A stretch of 64,000 nt of DNA from Fasciola hepatica (GCA_948099385.1 CANUEZ040000107.1:5270001-5334000); one strand, 5' to 3'. Positions 12,905-23,030 are shown, counted from the stretch's first letter. Translations and numbers: made by a program. Notes: generated from the sequence alone by a model not told the origin.

Positions 12905-13167
12905 TGGGCTATGATTATCGTTTTTATGGAAGCAAGAAAATGAACATTTTGTTATCCGAACAATTAGTTATCGTTTGGCTATTGGACCGGTCTATTAGGG
13001 ATTCTTAGACGGAGACTGGTAGCTCTCTAGAGTAGTTGGGTGATAGTAGAGATTTGGAGCGATATCAGGTGGGCGGTGGATGAGGAGAGGGTATCCGTTT
13101 GGGAACCAGGAATAAAACAATAGTAGAGGGTGTGGTCTGGAAGAAGAATGAGAAAATAGAAAGATAA

Positions 13168-13190
13168 CAGTCTGGTCAGTTCACCAGCTG
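13168..13190 (-). repeat. Bulged hairpin motif, copy 3
   Basis: The plus strand reads CAG-T-CTGGT, a six-base loop, then ACCAGCTG. The arm has eight pairs; the pair nearest the loop is T-A here but G-C in copy 4. Confidence 0.55.
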
Positions 13191-13596
13191 TGGTCGAGGA
13201 CGGCAAAATGTAAGAAGGGAGAAAAACACTGGGTGTTAAAATGAGGATTTTTCATGTGGGAGCACACGTGCTGGTATTCCGCAGGGTCAAGAGAAATCAG
13301 AGGGATACCGATTCCGGTTGGAATGGGGTCTTAACTTACCATGAGCATATGCGCAGAGTAGTGAAGCCTAGTTACCAAGGAATGGTAATCCATGCGGCAA
13401 GGCTTCAGTGTACGAGAAAGGCGCAAACAAAACAGGATAGGACCGCTGAGTTCTATCCTGAGCCAGGAATTAAGTGAGAGCGAGCACCCATCGCTAAAGG
13501 ACGGAACGGTTGTATTTATATATATGCAGATTATGTTGTAAAATGGCACAATCTAGTTAGGAAGGGGGACAAATGAGTGGAGCATACCCAAGGTAT

Positions 13597-13599
<3 letters not shown>

Positions 13600-13628
<29 letters not shown>

Positions 13629-13640
13629 GTGTATATGTTG
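13600..13640. repeat. (TA)n microsatellite
   Basis: Alternating TA/TATG tract of about 40 bases. Confidence 0.85.
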
Positions 13641-14182
13641 CTGTATACGTGGGTGCGATCATCAGACGGGTCACGCGATGGCGGTCGGACGCAAAAGACT
13701 GTGGCAAAGAAAGTGAGATAGAGCGACGCAGCTGAGGATCAACGGTTAACGGAAAGAAGAACAAAAGTTAAGCACGGGCTCATCGGTGCAGCGGATCCCT
13801 AAGGCACATTGAGACCGTGAAACGTGAGACTAAAAGGGAAACGCCTAAGTGTGGCTAAAACTTTCAATGGGAAAGTTAGTATTTCGCCTTGAGTGGTCAT
13901 TGAACAGGGGTAAAGACTAAGTTCTGCATAAAATTACAGAAGAACCTGAGCTGGGGGATAGAGTGGGAGCAGAAATGGTAACGTCATAACTGGGTGTTGA
14001 GTTCAGTTAGTGAGTCACGCTAAGTGCGATGAATCAGACTGGATTTTCCAGTTCAAAATCGCAGAGGTGGTGAGCGAAGTATGAGTGGTGGGACCTGGTG
14101 CGGAAAAGAGGCATTGTAAGCTAAGAGATGTCGAGGAGCGTTGAGTTACTCACTATGCTTGTGTTCATAATTAAAGGACAGT

Positions 14183-14310
14183 AGTGAGTATATATATATA
14201 TATACATGTACATATATGTATATATTTGCATATACAAATATTATATATGTGTACATATATACATATATACATATATACATATATATATACATATATATAT
14301 ATATATAAAT
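14183..14310. repeat. TA/CATA-rich microsatellite
   Basis: Compound tract of TA and ACATAT units, about 125 bp. A plus-strand frame of tyrosine/isoleucine repeats across it is an artefact of the repeat. Confidence 0.9.
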
Positions 14311-14669
14311 CCGACCAGGGGTTGGATACTGAAGCAGTTTTTATAGCGTTGTTGAGGTTGGTTTCAGGGCCGCAGACGCGTTATAACTATATGAAGTTAA
14401 TTAATCGTGGAGCGGGTGAGACATATCGACAGCCTGTGGGGAGTAATACGGTGGTCTCTATAAATGCGAGCGCATCTGGAAGGATTTATTTTAAAGTTGA
14501 ATTGGCAGGATCCTATAAGTTGGTATGGAAAAACAGTTAGTGGACGCAGACATGCTTACATATGTCGATGGCGAAGTCTAGGAGAAGCGGTCAAACAAAA
14601 CAACCAGAATTTTAAAAGCGGTGAGGTTATTTCGGAAGGTAAGGTAAAGAGAGAAAGCAGAGCAATGGC

Positions 14670-16646
14670 TTAAAAGTCGAGGCCTATCTCGTAAGCTTGA
14701 ATTTCGGTTACGTGAACGTTGAATAAGCGCAAAACAGTTCGGACAGAAAGGAATTTATCAATAGCATGCACGAATGAATACTTTGACCGAGAAGATCTGA
14801 TGTGCGGGGGAAGTTTATTCCAGATTCTGGAGTACGCGAAGAGAAAGAACTTAGAGCGTAGAACAGTCCTCGCGGAGGGTGTGGTAATAGTATACTGTCT
14901 ATTACGGAGTGAATATCCAGTATCCGGGGAGAAGCACAACTGGTTGGAGGAATAGGACTGCCTAGCCAATAGCTTATACAGAAATATCAAATTTAGCTTG
15001 ATGCGACGAAGCCATAGTGGTTCAATTTTGAGAGATAAGCATCGTTCCCTGTAGTTTAAGTTGGACGACCAACCGATAAGGTGTTTTGTGAATCTTCTTT
15101 GAATACATTCGATAATAATCCTGTCGGATTTTCTCATGCTAGTGAAGATTAGGGGACAATATCCGAGAAGGGGCCTGGCATGTACTTTGTACATGTAGAG
15201 AATGCTCTGCCTAAGCTGAAAGGATCTGAACAGAAGACCAAGACACATTTTAGCCTTCGCCGTTTGGAAGACAGCATGTTCCGAGAAGTTGAAATAGCAA
15301 GAATAACTTAAGCCAGGGTCTCTTACTAAAGGCTGGCTGTCGATGGGTGAACCGCCAATGCATAAAGAACCAGGTGGAACCTGGCATTTGTAAGTAAGGA
15401 AAATACACTTGTCGGCGAAGAATTTCATCGACCAGGTTGAGCACCATTTATCAAGAGCGGCTAAATCAGCAGAGATTTTAGGGATAGTAGTACTGAGGTT
15501 GCCAGGCGAGAAAGTGTTGACTATCTTAATGTCATCCGCAAACAAAAACGGCATGCCATTAATTATTGTCGGAAACATATCATTTATATATAGGAAGAAA
15601 AGCAGGGGGCCCAAAACACTGGCCTGAATAACACCGCTAGTAACAGGCTTAGGATTAGAGGTGTGCCCGTTAATTAAGACAACCTGTGAACGATGAGATA
15701 AGTAAGACGAGAACCAAGAAAGAAGTGGATCGACAATCCCAAATGACCGTAGCTTTGTTAAAAGGTGGGGGTGAGGTACACTATCAAATGCCTTGGATAA
15801 ATCAAGATAAAGAACTACAAGAGATTTTTCACTTTCAGGAAAGTCGGTGACGAGATTCAGAAAATCATACTGACAAGTCATGCAGGACCGTGAACGGAGG
15901 AATCCATGTTGGTTGTGATTAATAAGACTGAGGCTTAATAAATAGCTAATAATATTATCTTTAGCTATTTTTTCCATTATTCTGGATAAGATGGGGGTAT
16001 GGTTTATAGGGCGATAATTGGATACCTCATGTAAAAGTCGTTTTTTATGAATGGGAACGATTACCGAGCGCTTCCAGTTAGCAGGTACGGTGCTACCATT
16101 AAGTGAAAGAGTGAAAAGGTTAAGCAACAACAGGGGGAGATCCGGTCCACCATTGACAAGTGCAATTGGTGGTAATCCATCGGGGCCTAATCGAAGGGAG
16201 GGTTTGCTATCGGATAGTAACTTAGAAATACTCCCGGCATCGAAGGGTATCGTAGAAAGGACAGAGTCGGTAAGTGGTGAAGATGGCGGCGAGGCAATGA
16301 CAGTAGCTGGAGCCATGGCTGAAGCAAAGAATGCGTTGAAGGCTTCCGCTATACAAGGTGGGGATGTGATAGATGAGTTATTATCCAGAATCAGAAGTTG
16401 GAAGTCGGCCTTAACATCAGCGTTTCTAGACGTATGCAACATAGAAGGAAGTTGCAACTTGTTAGGATGACTCAAAGCCTTAGCTTCTTGGTCACGAAGT
16501 CGCGTATTATCTTGTCGTCGAATAAGTGTGGAGAGGCGGTTTAGACTAATAAAAAGTGAAAAGTCGTTGGAATTATGTAGTTGTTTGAGAAGTTTATGGT
16601 GCTTCTTATGGAGTGGCGAGACAGGCGACCTCTTTTTAGGTACAGC
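14670..16646 (-). CDS. Reverse transcriptase half of CR1-like ORF2 (family A master copy)
   Basis: About 658 codons follow an in-frame TAG; a 601-residue stretch (16475-14670) is counted below from its TTG codon. It would copy the element RNA onto nicked target DNA. Motifs: the linker G-P-D-G-L-P-P near residue 97, NYRPI at 153, H-G-F-L-R-S-R-S-C near 190-198, catalytic LDLSKAFDSVPH at 224-235, SGVIQASVLGPL near 280-291, catalytic LFADDIKI at 311-318, and the thumb region ending in the family's AYEIGLDF C-terminus. Both catalytic aspartate sites are intact. The palm has Q-A-S where relatives have Q-G-S, which could weaken it. No frameshift is visible over nearly 2 kb, so this is the youngest large copy. 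Confidence 0.85.
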   Translation of the reverse strand, partial: AVPKKRSPVSPLHKKHHKLLKQLHNSNDFSLFISLNRLSTLIRRQDNTRLRDQEAKALSHPNKLQLPSMLHTSRNADVKADFQLLILDNNSSITSPPCIAEAFNAFFASAMAPATVIASPPSSPLTDSVLSTIPFDAGSISKLLSDSKPSLRLGPDGLPPIALVNGGPDLPLLLLNLFTLSLNGSTVPANWKRSVIVPIHKKRLLHEVSNYRPINHTPILSRIMEKIAKDNIISYLLSLSLINHNQHGFLRSRSCMTCQYDFLNLVTDFPESEKSLVVLYLDLSKAFDSVPHPHLLTKLRSFGIVDPLLSWFSSYLSHRSQVVLINGHTSNPKPVTSGVIQASVLGPLLFFLYINDMFPTIINGMPFLFADDIKIVNTFSPGNLSTTIPKISADLAALDKWCSTWSMKFFADKCIFLTYKCQVPPGSLCIGGSPIDSQPLVRDPGLSYSCYFNFSEHAVFQTAKAKMCLGLLFRSFQLRQSILYMYKVHARPLLGYCPLIFTSMRKSDRIIIECIQRRFTKHLIGWSSNLNYRERCLSLKIEPLWLRRIKLNLIFLYKLLARQSYSSNQLCFSPDTGYSLRNRQYTITTPSARTVLRSKFFLFAYSRIWNKLPPHIRSSRSKYSFVHAIDKFLSVRTVLRLFNVHVTEIQAYEIGLDF

Positions 16647-16649
16647 CTA
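16647..16649 (-). other. In-frame TAG separating endonuclease and RT
   Basis: The endonuclease and RT frames are in the same register. The codon between ...LSNTA and AVPKKR is TAG, in sense CTGCC-TAG-GCTGTA. Residues on both sides read as an uninterrupted linker, so this is a single nonsense change (or readthrough site) in an otherwise continuous ORF2. Confidence 0.85.
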
Positions 16650-17765
16650 GGCAGTATTGGACAGTTTTTCCAGACAATCGGAAAAGGAGTAGAAAATATC
16701 CGCAGCATGCTGGGGGTCGTTGGTGAGGAAATAATCACCCCAGTCTTTCTGCCGAAGAAGCGTGACTAGCAAGGCCCAATTTCTGCATAGGAATGTATTG
16801 TTGGAGGGGTGTGCGGGATTAGGTGGGCCACTAAGGGGCAGGTGGCAGATAACCATTTTGTGGTCACTACCGGGGAAATTTCGTGTTACGGTCAAGTCGA
16901 TGAGAGGCATGTTATGAGTAAATACCAGATCTAGTATGTTCCCATTTCTGGTAGGTTCGACAACATGTTGTGTCCAGCCGCCAAGATGAATGCTAGTGAT
17001 CAGGTCCATAAGATTGGGAGGAGCCGATAGGGTGGGCCAACAGATGTGAGGGGGATTAAAGTCACCCGCAATAAGCTTGGTTCCAGAAGGAAGCAAAGAT
17101 AGGTATTCGAAGGACCTAATGAGAAATGGAAGCAGGGAACTGGGGGAATTTGGTGAGCGATACAAGCAGCCAATGTGAAGAACAATGGTTTGGAGCTTCA
17201 TTGTGAACCAGAGAGAATCGGGAATAGAATCGAGTGCCGTATGTGAAAGAGGGGTCGTGGTGTAGACTTCCTTGACGTAGGCTAGGCACCCACCACCACG
17301 CCGGTTCGGTCTGTCGGTCCTTAGAAGACGGCACCTTACCAAAGCTACTTGATCACTGGGAGTGCTCTCAGACAACGAGGATTCCGTTATTAAGATAATG
17401 TCGTAATTGTTTGTAAGGACAAGTTCTTTTAGGTGCGGGAGTTTGTCAAGAATAGAACGCGAGTTGAATAAGGCTAGAGATATACCATTTGTGGGAGGTG
17501 GTATAGGCACATCAGGGGGATGGCGTAATTTGGAAGGAGGCGGGCTATCGCGATTGGAAGGAGCGGAGATTAGGGTCAAAGGGGAATATGTTGATGTTGG
17601 GGCTAGTGGAGGTTCAAATGGGGTGGCTTCCAGCCAAGCTGGATTAAATGTTGCAGTGAGAGGGACTGCTGAGGGGTAAAAAGACTGGGCATCAACGGAG
17701 GGGGAAACATCTGAGCAAAGGGAAAAACCTGTGGGGTTTGGCGGGTCGATATCAGACAGGGGTGA
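16650..17765 (-). CDS. AP-like endonuclease half of CR1-like ORF2 (family A master copy)
   Basis: The frame opens after a TAA at 17766-17768, overlaps the end of ORF1 by 163 nt in the -1 register, and runs to the TAG at 16647-16649. Numbering the 310-residue stretch from 17579, it shows the exonuclease-endonuclease-phosphatase fold motifs: FNSRS at 38-42, ITES at 64-67, LYRSP at 139-143, IAGDFN at 170-175, TRNGNILDLVF at 210-220 and GSDH at 237-240. The enzyme would nick the target strand to prime RT. I see no ATG near the start; the first methionines come after residue 120. Translation would therefore need recoding, reinitiation or a non-AUG start. Confidence 0.8.
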
Positions 17766-19153
17766 TTAGAGGCAGTCGAGAAATACCGGCCAGTCGGAAT
17801 CGAGTATTGGCTGAAGGGGGGTGCAGAGGGCAGGGTTGAAAATTTGTGAGGAATACGGGTGTAGGGTGGTATATTAAGCTGCACATTGTGGGAGGGGTAA
17901 CTCAAGTTGGGTGGAACACCAAATATGGAGCAGTTAGAAGCGGGAGCAGTGGAGATAATTGTTGGGTGAGAAGTACGACGTGGGGCAGATTGGACGGCGT
18001 GTGGGGGCCGTATTTTGGTATTGACAGGCAGTGAGCACGGTAAATTTGTAGGGGTCACCGATGCATTGGAGCAAGGGGTATTTTCTAAGGTCGAAACCTT
18101 ACTCGGTGAGTTAAGGCGAGTTGATTTAAGAGGAGACAGTTGAATGAGGGAGGGGCTTGTGGGAAGAATGAGAAGACTGTTAGACCTAGTCCTCCGGACG
18201 GCGAGTAGTTTATCACCGGAGAGAACAGAGGGCGAGTTAGAGTTCGGGGTGTATCCAACAGGCGATGAGGTGGGAGAGCGAGGCAATAGTTGGCGTCTCT
18301 TACTGGGTGGCAGTAAAAGGGGAGAAGCGGAAATGTCAAGATCAACAGTAATGGGATTAGATTTTAAAGAGTACAGTACGGGAGCAGATGAGGAGGCAGT
18401 GGGCGGTTGTGAAGAGGCGGGAGACGCGTGTAAAGGTAAAGCAGTGGGGACTCGAGAAGGAGCTGTGGAGCGACCAGCCGTCTGTGTTGAAGGCTCAGAA
18501 CTATCAGGCGTCGTTCTAGTGGGGAAAGTCGAAGGAGATCTGGTAATTTCCCTTTGAAGTGGGGTTTTATCTTCGGCTATTTTTATGTTTTTATAAGGAG
18601 AATTAGAAGCTACAGTGGAACGCATTTTTATAAATTCTTTGGCAGATAGATCATCTGCAAATCGCATAAGGATTGGACAGTTGAAGCGCTGAACGCGCTT
18701 ACACAGCCTTGTTATTAGACAAGGAAGGTGGGCCATACCACATGCATTCAACAGTGTGTGCTTGACATGCTCCAGAGATATTCTCTCTGGGACACTTAAC
18801 ACGACTGCATTACGAGAGTTCCTCACTCTTATGAGAACTTCGGATGCAACAGAGTCGATAAAGCGGCCCGCAGCTGTCAGGTTTTTTAAGGTGGAATTTT
18901 CGATGCGTTCAGTGATGCACAGTAAGGGGGCGAGTTTAGATATCATATCTTCCAAATTCAGAATCTGATACTTTATATCTGAAATACTTCGGTCTAGAAC
19001 AGCTGTTCTTTCCGTCACCAAGCCTACAAAGCCACAGAGGTCAACCGAACATTGTTTTAAGGCCACGGGAGTTTGAAGAAGCCTATTTTTCCTAGTGACC
19101 GGGGTATGCGTGGACGGGGTAGTATTGGAAGTCTTCTTTGCTACACGTGGCAT
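17603..19153 (-). CDS. CR1-like ORF1 protein (putative nucleic-acid-binding)
   Basis: An intact 516-residue frame starting MPRVAKK. Residues 1-30 are basic and Thr-rich. Residues about 42-95 form a likely coiled coil (VTERTAVLDRSISDIKYQ and following, with regular hydrophobic spacing). Residues about 105-202 look like the RRM-like nucleic-acid-binding domain of CR1/L1 ORF1 proteins: LIRVRNSRNAVVLSVPE, then ITRLCKRVQRFNCPILMRF, ending in a DKTPLQRE block comparable to the family's D-L-T-P-x-x-R-E. Residues 203-516 are a Ser/Pro/Thr-rich, probably unstructured tail. It would coat element RNA. The start ATG is clear, and the stop lies inside the ORF2 overlap. The family assignment rests on position and domain order. 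Confidence 0.75.
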   Translation of the reverse strand: MPRVAKKTSNTTPSTHTPVTRKNRLLQTPVALKQCSVDLCGFVGLVTERTAVLDRSISDIKYQILNLEDMISKLAPLLCITERIENSTLKNLTAAGRFIDSVASEVLIRVRNSRNAVVLSVPERISLEHVKHTLLNACGMAHLPCLITRLCKRVQRFNCPILMRFADDLSAKEFIKMRSTVASNSPYKNIKIAEDKTPLQREITRSPSTFPTRTTPDSSEPSTQTAGRSTAPSRVPTALPLHASPASSQPPTASSSAPVLYSLKSNPITVDLDISASPLLLPPSKRRQLLPRSPTSSPVGYTPNSNSPSVLSGDKLLAVRRTRSNSLLILPTSPSLIQLSPLKSTRLNSPSKVSTLENTPCSNASVTPTNLPCSLPVNTKIRPPHAVQSAPRRTSHPTIISTAPASNCSIFGVPPNLSYPSHNVQLNIPPYTRIPHKFSTLPSAPPFSQYSIPTGRYFSTASNHPCLISTRQTPQVFPFAQMFPPPLMPSLFTPQQSLSLQHLIQLGWKPPHLNLH

Positions 19154-19360
19154 TTTGAAATATCAAAAGATGCTGTGAATGAGGTGGAAAAGTAACGGCA
19201 AACTAGAGCTGGGTTAGAATTTACCACTGAGAAAAAAATACCTGAATTTCTATGGGTTAACGAAATGCCCTAAGAAAATATAATTTTTAGTATTTCCTAA
19301 GACAGATGAATGAAAACTATATCGATAACAGCACGCAAAACGGCCTGGTGTAGCGCAAGG

Positions 19361-21540
19361 GAAGACCGACTAGTGAATTAGACAAGGCAGGGTCGCATAA
19401 GAGTTAGGTGATAGTAGGCGAACGTGGGTGAGTAGCAGAAACCGGCAGGCATCTAGCTAGTTATAGTTGTAAACGACAAAAACTGTATCCTGCTGCAATG
19501 TGGGTTATGTGCGGTATACGTAAAAAGGTGATAATAAATGGTAAGCCTAGCGTCTGTCTTTAGGCAGGAAATGGTAGGTTTTGGATATGGTGCCATGATC
19601 CTAGTAGTGGAACCTGTTTTCGAAGGCCAGCTCGACGAATAACAGAGAGCGGGAGGGGAGACGGGAGCTACGGTTCTAAAGTTCGATGCCCTCTTCATAG
19701 GCTCGATCCTCAGATACGCTGGCGTTAGTCAAAGATAACATATGACTAACGGTAAGGTGTGATTTTAGGGACTGGCTAAACTGGGTTATTGACGAACATT
19801 TGCGAATAGCCAGGGGTAGCTTATTCCAAAGCTTTGAATATTTAATGGGAAAGAAGTTGGATCTTATTGCCAACCTGGACTGTGGGATGGTCAGACTGAA
19901 GTCTCTGTGGCGCAGAGGGTAAGATGAGGGTAGCGAAAACTGTATAGAGTTGGTAGAAGTGAACGCAGAACGACGAATAAGTCTATATAGAAAACGCAAG
20001 TTAGGCCCGACATGTCTAAGCCATACGGGGTCAAGTTTTAGTAGAGTGCTTTGCTCTTTATAGCTCAGTGGAGAGGAATATCCAATTAGCTTCTTGTTGA
20101 GGGTGCGCTGGACTTTCTTTAGGCATATTCTATCCCATTTAGACATTCCAGAGAAAATTGTAGAGTAATATTTGAGGTGGGGTCTGGCATGGGATTTGTA
20201 CGTAAGGAGAATACTATATTCCATTTTAAATGATCTGGGAACTAGGCCTATTGTCTGTCTGGCCCTGGTCGCCTAAAATTAGACATGTTCCGAGAATTGT
20301 AGATTGTTAGTGTATCGAAGCCCAAGATTCTTCACTGATGAGCTTGGGGCCATGGATACTTGGTTCAGTGACAGAGTTCCGATAGGTACTTGACATTTGT
20401 AGGTTGTGTAGAAGCTTTTGGATGTCGAGAAGCACATCTGCCATGAAGTGCACCATTGATCAAATTTCTCAAGATCATTATCTATTTCAGACAGCGCTGT
20501 GCTCAAATATTGACGGCGAAACTCAAAAGATTTTGATTTCGTCGGCGAAGAGGAAAGGTTTGCCGTGTTGCACAATCGGAAAATGTCGTCAATTTAGAAT
20601 AAGAAAAATAGCGGACCAAGTATACTTCCTTGTACGACTCCACTAGTGACAGGCAGCGGTTGCGATAGATGACCATGAGCACATACAACCTGGGTTCGGT
20701 CAGACAGGTAGGAAGTGATCCACGATAAAAGCGGGTCATGGACACCGTAGGCCCGGAGTTTTGTTAACAACCGGGAGTGAGGAACTCGGTCAAATGCCTT
20801 GGTCATATCGAGGTAGATGACAATCATAGATTTTCCGTCGTCAGCTGCCGTGGTCAGTAGGTTGAAGAAGTCAAACTGGCATGTTGTACAAGAAAGTGAC
20901 TTTAGGAAGCCATGTTGGCCGCTGTGAATGAGGTTATGGGAAATGAGATAATCGGACATCCGCTATTTAATCAAACCCTCCATTATTCTGGCAGCTGAAT
21001 GGGCATGGTTAATAGGACGGTAATTTGAAGGGTCATGCACCGGACCTTTTTTTGTGGATAGGAATAATGGTTGAAGTTTTCCACTGGGATGGAAAAATGC
21101 CATGGTATCGAGATTCATAAAGATAGCAGCGACTTCAGTTCCACCAAGATGAAACAGTGCTGGAGGGTTGCCGTCATAGCCATGGCGAGAGGAGGGTCTA
21201 ACACGCAGCAGTAGGTGGGCCACATCGTTCAAACTGAATTCCATGTCAGAGAGAACTTGCTCCGTGATGAGGGGTATGGATGGTGGATTTGAAGTGGCGT
21301 CAGTGGTCATGGATTCTGAAAAGAAGGTATTGAGCGCCTCAGTGATTTCGGCTGCAGATTTAATCGGCCTGTTGTTTTCCAAAATTAAATTGGGTATCCC
21401 TGAAGATTCTCTCTGATTTCTGCTCTTTAGCGGTAGAGACAATCGGTACGATCTTTTGAAGGAGTTCAAGGCTGAAAGCTCCTGCTTTCTCGGCAGCTGT
21501 TGGCACTTGTCGATTAAGAGAGGAGGATTCCAAGCCACCG
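19361..21540 (-). mobile_element. 5'-truncated CR1-like copy 2
   Basis: A minus-strand copy holding most of the RT and a 315-bp 3' sequence ending TAGTCGGTCTTC in sense. The 3' 395 bp is nearly identical to 11370-11764. It sits just upstream of ORF1 of the master copy, so it probably inserted into that element's 5' region or beside it. The endonuclease is absent: homology stops near 21540, and the flanking sequence is unrelated. Confidence 0.75.
19676..21538 (-). pseudogene. CR1-like reverse transcriptase pseudogene (copy 2)
   Basis: The RT is readable essentially in one minus-strand frame from 21538 to the stop at 19676, broken by in-frame stops near 20963, 20594, 20279 and just below. Motifs include AEITEALNTFFSE, NYRPINHAHSAARIMEG, HGFLKSLSCTTCQFDFFNL, LDMTKAFDRVPH and SGVVQGSILGPL. 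A pair of compensating shifts surrounds the active site, where the other frame reads PFLFADEIKI. The second catalytic aspartate is glutamate, so the enzyme would be dead even without the stops. The C-terminus LTNASVSEDRAYEEGIEL matches the nested copy. Mostly stops and few indels suggest moderate age. Confidence 0.8.
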
Positions 21541-22699
21541 ATCCCTAAACAAGCTGTCCAGATGTTTCAGTACATCGCCATCTGAATCCGTTCCAGGCTG
21601 TTTGATATAGTCCCCGAATTCGCGGCGGTTACTCTCCTGCCCACTGGGTGGATCATCAATGGACAGAGCAAACAGCAGAGCCCAGACTAGACCGCTGCCG
21701 AACACCTCCAGTGTAATCCTGCAGTTCTGAAAAAATCTCCTTCTACCTTAAACTTGACCTGCCCCTCAATGAGCCCGCTAGCGATCCATCTTCCTACTAA
21801 CGGATTCAGCCTGAATAGTTTCAGCCTGCTTGCCAACAACCTGTAGTTTGCCTAGCCAGGGTCCTCTGAAAATTCAGTTAGGAAACTTTAATTCCCTTCC
21901 TTATGTCTAGATCCCCATCCAGTTCAGTCCGGTTTGCACTGGACGAAAGAGGTCGACACCAAATTTTCTTCAAGATTGTTATGTTGTCCGCTGTTTTCTT
22001 GGCTTTCAAAACTGCCCGTCGAGTGTTTTTTATGACGAGCAGGATTTAAAAGGCGGTTCCATCTCCATAGACGTAAATCACTGACAAAACTACCGGGGGC
22101 TCATTGCCGCACCCCGGCTTTCCCAGAGGCGGCTACGGAAACGCCATTTCCGGCTTGAACCCAAGGCGTTCCTGAAAGCTGGTGCAACCGAGAGCATCCC
22201 TCGACAGCTTAATCCACAGGGGTACAACGGTGCCTGTTAAAAACTTAGCTTGCTTGTTCTGCCTTGAGAGTGTCTCTTGTAGCCCTGGACAAAGCCCCTA
22301 GAATACTCACTCAGGCAGATAGAGACGGCCAAGTCACCTACGTCTGTATCCGACGGACTCTCTATAATCTCAAAGTTCCGTTAAGTCCATTGGACCTCTA
22401 TCAAGTGCCAAGTAAAGGAGACTAAGGTCCTTTCGGTGCTGGGATAAGATTTCCCCCTGTGACTGGCGACTGTTCCAGCTGCAAATCGTTGATACACTTC
22501 CGGGCATTGGTTGTCCTCGCGATGTCAAGAAGTCCGTGCCTGCTTGCAGTTCTCCAGGAGGGATCGATCCAGTCCCCTACGAAGTGAAATGAATACCCGA
22601 TGTTGTATTGTGCAGTCCAGTTGTCGCTCTTTTCGTCTGGCTCACGGCTTTCCGGAATGGTCTAGAGGGCTGAAGTTCCTGGATGACTATCACGGGTAA
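21541..22699. other. Gene-free stretch
   Basis: A minus frame of 63 codons (21705-21514) has no motif that I recognise. The remainder is probably the C-terminal side of the decayed minus-strand RT at 22700-23030, but I cannot align it. Confidence 0.3.
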
Positions 22700-23030
22700 G
22701 TCTACCTGCAAAGCTTCAGAAAGGGATACTGCTCGTGCTGTCCACTTCGGTAGGCAACACTCGGCATTTAGTGAGATTTATGGGTGAATCCCCTCGATGC
22801 GCTCATCCGTGGGCAGCTTCTAGACCCTGTGCCCCTAAACCACCCCCCGCCATCTTCAGAAAGTTTGCAACGAGGAAGCGCAATTCTCAGTTCCTTTCCA
22901 AGTCATTATTGCATGTTAAGAACAAAGGCACCAGTACTGAACCCCGTGGCCCTTCATTTGAAATCTGCCGCAACCCGGTGGGCAACCGCCCACTTTGGCA
23001 CGGAACGCCCGACTCCGAAATTTTGTGCTT
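22700..23030 (-). pseudogene. CR1-like RT palm fragment
   Basis: Translating the minus strand across frames gives VGGCPPGCGRFQMKGHGVQY, matching the family segment V-G-x-C-x-S-G-W-x-Q-I-S-x-G-x-P-x-G-S-V. It is followed by remnants of the N-D-L and F-A-D region (CKLF, then ADDGGG-like in a shifted frame). Several frame changes occur within 300 bp. It is an old fragment, known only from motif order. Confidence 0.4.

Larger units (their letters stand above)
8585..14182 (-). other. Putative 3' region of the family A element (non-coding)
   Basis: About 5.6 kb with no convincing gene. The plus strand is purine-rich, so the element's sense strand is rich in C and T, as in the 34.6-37.2 kb tail of the plus-strand copy. 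Short frames at 9170-9515 and 13241-13477 have no motif. It includes the hairpin motif, the tandem duplication and the nested CR1 end listed separately. The length is odd for a CR1 3' untranslated region, so unrecognised insertions may be part of it. Confidence 0.4.
8571..19360 (-). mobile_element. Near full-length CR1-like non-LTR retrotransposon (family A, master copy)
   Basis: On the minus strand it holds ORF1 (17603-19153), then ORF2 with AP-like endonuclease and reverse transcriptase (17765 to 14670), then a long purine-rich (pyrimidine-rich in sense) region without genes. The proposed 3' end at about 8571-8584 reads, in sense, GAAATTCGCCATTATTATT. This matches the ends of the copies finishing at 27601 and 37253 (GAAATAAACC followed by ATT repeats), and all three share TGATCA a few tens of bases upstream. 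Within the 3' region lie a nested truncated copy (11370-11764), AT microsatellites and a 100-bp tandem duplication. The outer limits are my inference; the 5' limit is set by the next insertion, whose 3' end is at 19361. Confidence 0.6.

Noticed and set aside
14184..14540. 118-codon Tyr/Ile-rich plus frame
   Set aside because: Produced by the TA/CATA microsatellite.
17603..17765. -1 frameshift slippery heptamer in the ORF1/ORF2 overlap
   Set aside because: T-rich spots such as GTT TTT CCC do not fit X-XXY-YYZ in the ORF1 register.
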